A stretch of 64,000 nucleotides of DNA from the NCBI GenBank assembly GCA_963796915.1, contig CAWCNI010000003.1, forward strand, positions 1 through 64,000, in the 5' to 3' direction. This stretch comes from JAENWD01 sp963796915. Lineage in GTDB: Bacteria > Acidobacteriota > Vicinamibacteria > Vicinamibacterales > JAENWD01. This document shows positions 61,909-64,000 of the stretch, piece after piece. The notes under the pieces were generated by a model. The model worked only from the letters and a program-made list of their open reading frames with translations. It ran no database searches and was not told the DNA's origin. Position numbers and translations under genes: made by a program. Each line of letters starts with the position of its first letter. The stretch's first letter is position 1.

Positions 61909-62919
61909 GTGCAGAGGCGTGATTCGAAGTCGGCTCGGAACTGGCTCGTCGGCGCCATCGCCGTCGTGTCGCTGGCGGTCGCGTGCTCGGGCCGCGGTGC
62001 GTCGTCCACCTACACCATCGGCGTCATTCCGAAGGGCACCACTCACGAGTTCTGGAAATCGATTCATGCCGGCGCGGTGAAGGCCGAACGCGAGCTCAAT
62101 GCGAAGGGGATCAAGGTCGCGATTACCTGGAAAGGGCCCCTTCGCGAGGACGACCGCGAGCAGCAGGTGCAGGTCGTTGAAGGCTTCGTCAGCCAGAACA
62201 TCTCGGGCATCGTCATCGCACCGCTCGACGAGGCGGCGCTGGTCCGCCCGGTCGAAGAAGCCCAGCGCGCGGGCATCCCGACGGTGGTCATCGACTCGGC
62301 CCTCGACAGCGACAAGATCGTCTCGTTCGTGGCGACCGACAACACCAAGGGCGGAGAGCTGGCCGCCGATCGTCTGGGCGAGCTGCTCGGCGGCAAAGGC
62401 AAGGTGCTGCTGCTGCGGTATCAGGAGGGCTCGGCCAGCACGACCGCGCGCGAGACCGGCTTTCTTGCGCGCCTGAAAGCCAAGTACCCCGGCGTTGAGG
62501 TGATTTCCTCGGATCAGTACGCGGGGCCGACGCGCGACACCGCGAAGCGCGCGTCCGAGAATCTGCTGAACCGCTACGCCAACGACATCCAGGGCGTCTT
62601 CTGCGTGAACGAGTCGTCCACGCACGGCATGCTCCTCGCGCTGCAGGACATCGGCAAGGCCGGCAAGATCGCCTTTGTCGGCTTCGACGCCAGCCAGACC
62701 TTCATCGACGCGCTCGCCAACGGGCAGATGCAGGGCCTGGTCGTGCAGAACCCGCTGAACATGGGCTACCTGGGTGTGATGCGGATGATCGATCACCTGC
62801 AGGGACGCCCGGTCGAGCGCCGCATCGACACCGGGGTGTGGATGATCACACGCGAAAATCTCACCGCACCCGAATCGGCGGATCTGCTGCATCCGCCGGT
62901 CGACAAGTACCTGAACTAG
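61909..62919 (+). CDS. Sugar ABC transporter substrate-binding lipoprotein
   Basis: A periplasmic binding protein of the ribose/rhamnose type. The lipobox LAVAC gives a Cys near residue 24 after a hydrophobic segment (NWLVGAIAVVSLAVAC). The fold shows TIGVIPKGTTHEFWKSIHAG, GIVIAPLDEAALVRPVEEA and GKIAFVGFDASQTFIDAL. GTG at 61909 follows GGGAGGAGAG. It should deliver its sugar to the RbsA/RbsC-like pair encoded on the other side of the cluster. Confidence 0.93.
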   Translation: MQRRDSKSARNWLVGAIAVVSLAVACSGRGASSTYTIGVIPKGTTHEFWKSIHAGAVKAERELNAKGIKVAITWKGPLREDDREQQVQVVEGFVSQNISGIVIAPLDEAALVRPVEEAQRAGIPTVVIDSALDSDKIVSFVATDNTKGGELAADRLGELLGGKGKVLLLRYQEGSASTTARETGFLARLKAKYPGVEVISSDQYAGPTRDTAKRASENLLNRYANDIQGVFCVNESSTHGMLLALQDIGKAGKIAFVGFDASQTFIDALANGQMQGLVVQNPLNMGYLGVMRMIDHLQGRPVERRIDTGVWMITRENLTAPESADLLHPPVDKYLN

Positions 62920-62935
62920 GGACGCCGCCCGGCAT

Positions 62936-64000
62936 ATGCGCACCCGCGCCTCTTCGCAGGTTCGCATCGAATCGCTGATCGCGCGCGGGCGCCTCGCGCT
63001 CGCCGCGTTCGCCCTGTTCGCGGTCCGGGTCGAGGCGCCGGACCCGGTCAAGGGGCTCGCGTCCGTCCTGGCCGGCGGCTTCCTGGTCTATGCCCTCGCC
63101 GCGCTCGCGCTCGGGTCGTGGCGGCCTGCCGGCAACCAACAGGTTCCTATCGCGACCCATGCCGTGGACGTCGTCGCGTACACGGCGGTGTTGTGGCTGG
63201 TGGGTCCCGCGTCATTTTCGGCGCTGGCGTGGCTCCTCTTCGTACTCGTTGCCGCCACACTGCGCTGGGGCTGGCGCGGCGCACTGACGACCGGCGGCGT
63301 GGCCATTGCCATGCTGGTCGCGATCAACGCGCGGCCGGGCGAGGCGCGCGCCTCCGTCGCTGGCGGCCGGCTTGCGGTGCTGATCTCCCTGATGGCGGTG
63401 ACGACTGTCATGGTGGGGCTGCTCGGCGCGTACGAGGACTGGCGGGGCGCGCAGCTGGCACGACTTGCGGCGTGGACGGCGCCGGACCCCAATCGCCCGA
63501 CGGCCCTGCCTGGCGAGATGCTTGCGCAGACGTCGGAGATTCTCGGCTCGCCCCGCACGCTGCTGGTCTGGGAAGAAGCCGACGAGCCGTGGACCGAGGT
63601 GGCGCTGTGGGACGACGGACGTCTGCAGCAGACGCGCGAGCCGCCCGGCAGCCTCGGCGAGGTCGTGGCGGAGCCCCTGGCCGGCCGCAGCTTCTTCTGC
63701 CGCGACTGCACCAGCCTCAAGCCGATCACGTTCGTCCGCGGCCCGCGCGCGCTGGAGCAGTGGCCGGGCGCGCCAATCGATCCGCGCCTGCGCGACCGCT
63801 ATCAGATCCAGGCGCTGGCGGCGTGGCCGCTGCGGGGCGACGCGTTCCGCGGCTGGCTGTTCTGCCTGGATCGGCAGGCCCTGTCGCCGCAGGATCTCGC
63901 CGTCGGCGATGTCGTCGCAGACCTGGCGGCAGCCCGGCTGTCGCAGGCGTATCTGGTGCAGAAGCTGCGGGAGACCGTGGTCACTACTGAGCGCGTCCGT
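62936..64000 (+). CDS. Membrane sensor histidine kinase, N-terminal part (cut by window end)
   Basis: The first 355 codons of a longer open frame. Five to six hydrophobic segments occupy about residues 10-170 (FLVYALAALALGSW, AVLISLMAVTTVMVGLLGAY). A GAF-like domain follows (LGSPRTLLVWEEADEPWTEV, IQALAAWPLRGDAFRGWLFC), then a helix (LQKLRETVVTTERVR-type) that looks like the start of a histidine-kinase dimer helix. The kinase core is beyond the window. Start ATG at 62936, 17 bases after the binding-protein gene, so sensing of the same sugar is possible. Confidence 0.65.
   Translation, partial: MRTRASSQVRIESLIARGRLALAAFALFAVRVEAPDPVKGLASVLAGGFLVYALAALALGSWRPAGNQQVPIATHAVDVVAYTAVLWLVGPASFSALAWLLFVLVAATLRWGWRGALTTGGVAIAMLVAINARPGEARASVAGGRLAVLISLMAVTTVMVGLLGAYEDWRGAQLARLAAWTAPDPNRPTALPGEMLAQTSEILGSPRTLLVWEEADEPWTEVALWDDGRLQQTREPPGSLGEVVAEPLAGRSFFCRDCTSLKPITFVRGPRALEQWPGAPIDPRLRDRYQIQALAAWPLRGDAFRGWLFCLDRQALSPQDLAVGDVVADLAAARLSQAYLVQKLRETVVTTERVR

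Noticed and set aside
1..64000. tRNA, rRNA, CRISPR arrays, transposases or phage genes
   Set aside because: None recognised by reading. tRNA genes could be missed without a covariance search, which would settle it.

Overview
The window is high-GC bacterial chromosome with dense, mostly minus-strand operons. The gene content suggests a soil bacterium of the Acidobacteriota, probably near the Vicinamibacteria. The pointers are a minimal squalene (hpnCDE) operon, a long class II aldolase, Tat-exported Gfo/Idh/MocA and DUF1080 proteins, a REC-like domain fused to a long coiled coil, and many short intergenic tandem repeats. This placement is inference from gene content, with no marker gene to confirm it.

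The first ~2.8 kb looks different. It holds an NDP-forming acyl-CoA synthetase and a peptide-type ABC permease of actinobacterial flavour, both broken by many frameshifts. Both homologies and reading frames stop abruptly near 2800, in the middle of an FkbM methyltransferase on the other strand. I read this as a probable chimeric assembly join. Single-base frameshifts also break many otherwise well-conserved genes (zwf, thyX, vapC, a MacB-type permease, the sigma-54 regulator, dapE and most of the sugar cluster), so sequence error is likelier than decay for those.

Layout. 2.8-15.2 kb (minus): cobalamin adenosyltransferase, hpnC-hpnD-hpnE, thiI running in frame into a class II aldolase, def, a double-length thyX, thioesterase, a degenerate Fe-alcohol dehydrogenase, glutathione peroxidase, zwf, FkbM. 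15.2-18 kb: mutY, a Nudix gene, vapBC with a palindromic operator, ygfZ. 18-24 kb: exported hydrolase and a MacB-type export system (two permeases plus adaptor). 24-32 kb: FHA protein, metallo-hydrolase, threonine dehydratase-like enzyme, a non-RD protein kinase, SDR, a malate-dehydrogenase-like pseudoenzyme, lipB, E2 and E3 of a 2-oxoacid dehydrogenase. 32-38.3 kb: sigma-54 activator, HU, queF, Smr protein, and a 1108-residue coiled-coil protein behind an excellent -24/-12 promoter.

38.5-48.8 kb is a carbohydrate region: gluconate-2-dehydrogenase-subunit-3-like protein, a remnant of its expected GMC partner, SUMF1-like protein, Gfo/Idh/MocA oxidoreductase, ApbE, DUF1080 hydrolase, nucleoside-type MFS permease, NIPSNAP protein and a GH78 rhamnosidase. 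This fits glycoside cleavage through 3-keto intermediates. 48.8-53.3 kb (minus): nagB, then dapB-dapA-dapD-dapE. In front of dapB sit a sigma-70 promoter, a 23-codon leaderless ORF with an AT-hook-like core, and a GNRA-capped terminator. 53.4-54.5 kb: small membrane protein and exported NIF3-like protein. 54.5-64 kb: a divergent sugar cluster (ABC transporter, FAHD hydrolase, alcohol dehydrogenase, UxaA-type dehydratase, epimerase), its binding lipoprotein, and a sensor kinase cut by the window end. No rRNA, tRNA, CRISPR array or transposase was recognised, and no gene-free stretch exceeds 300 bases.
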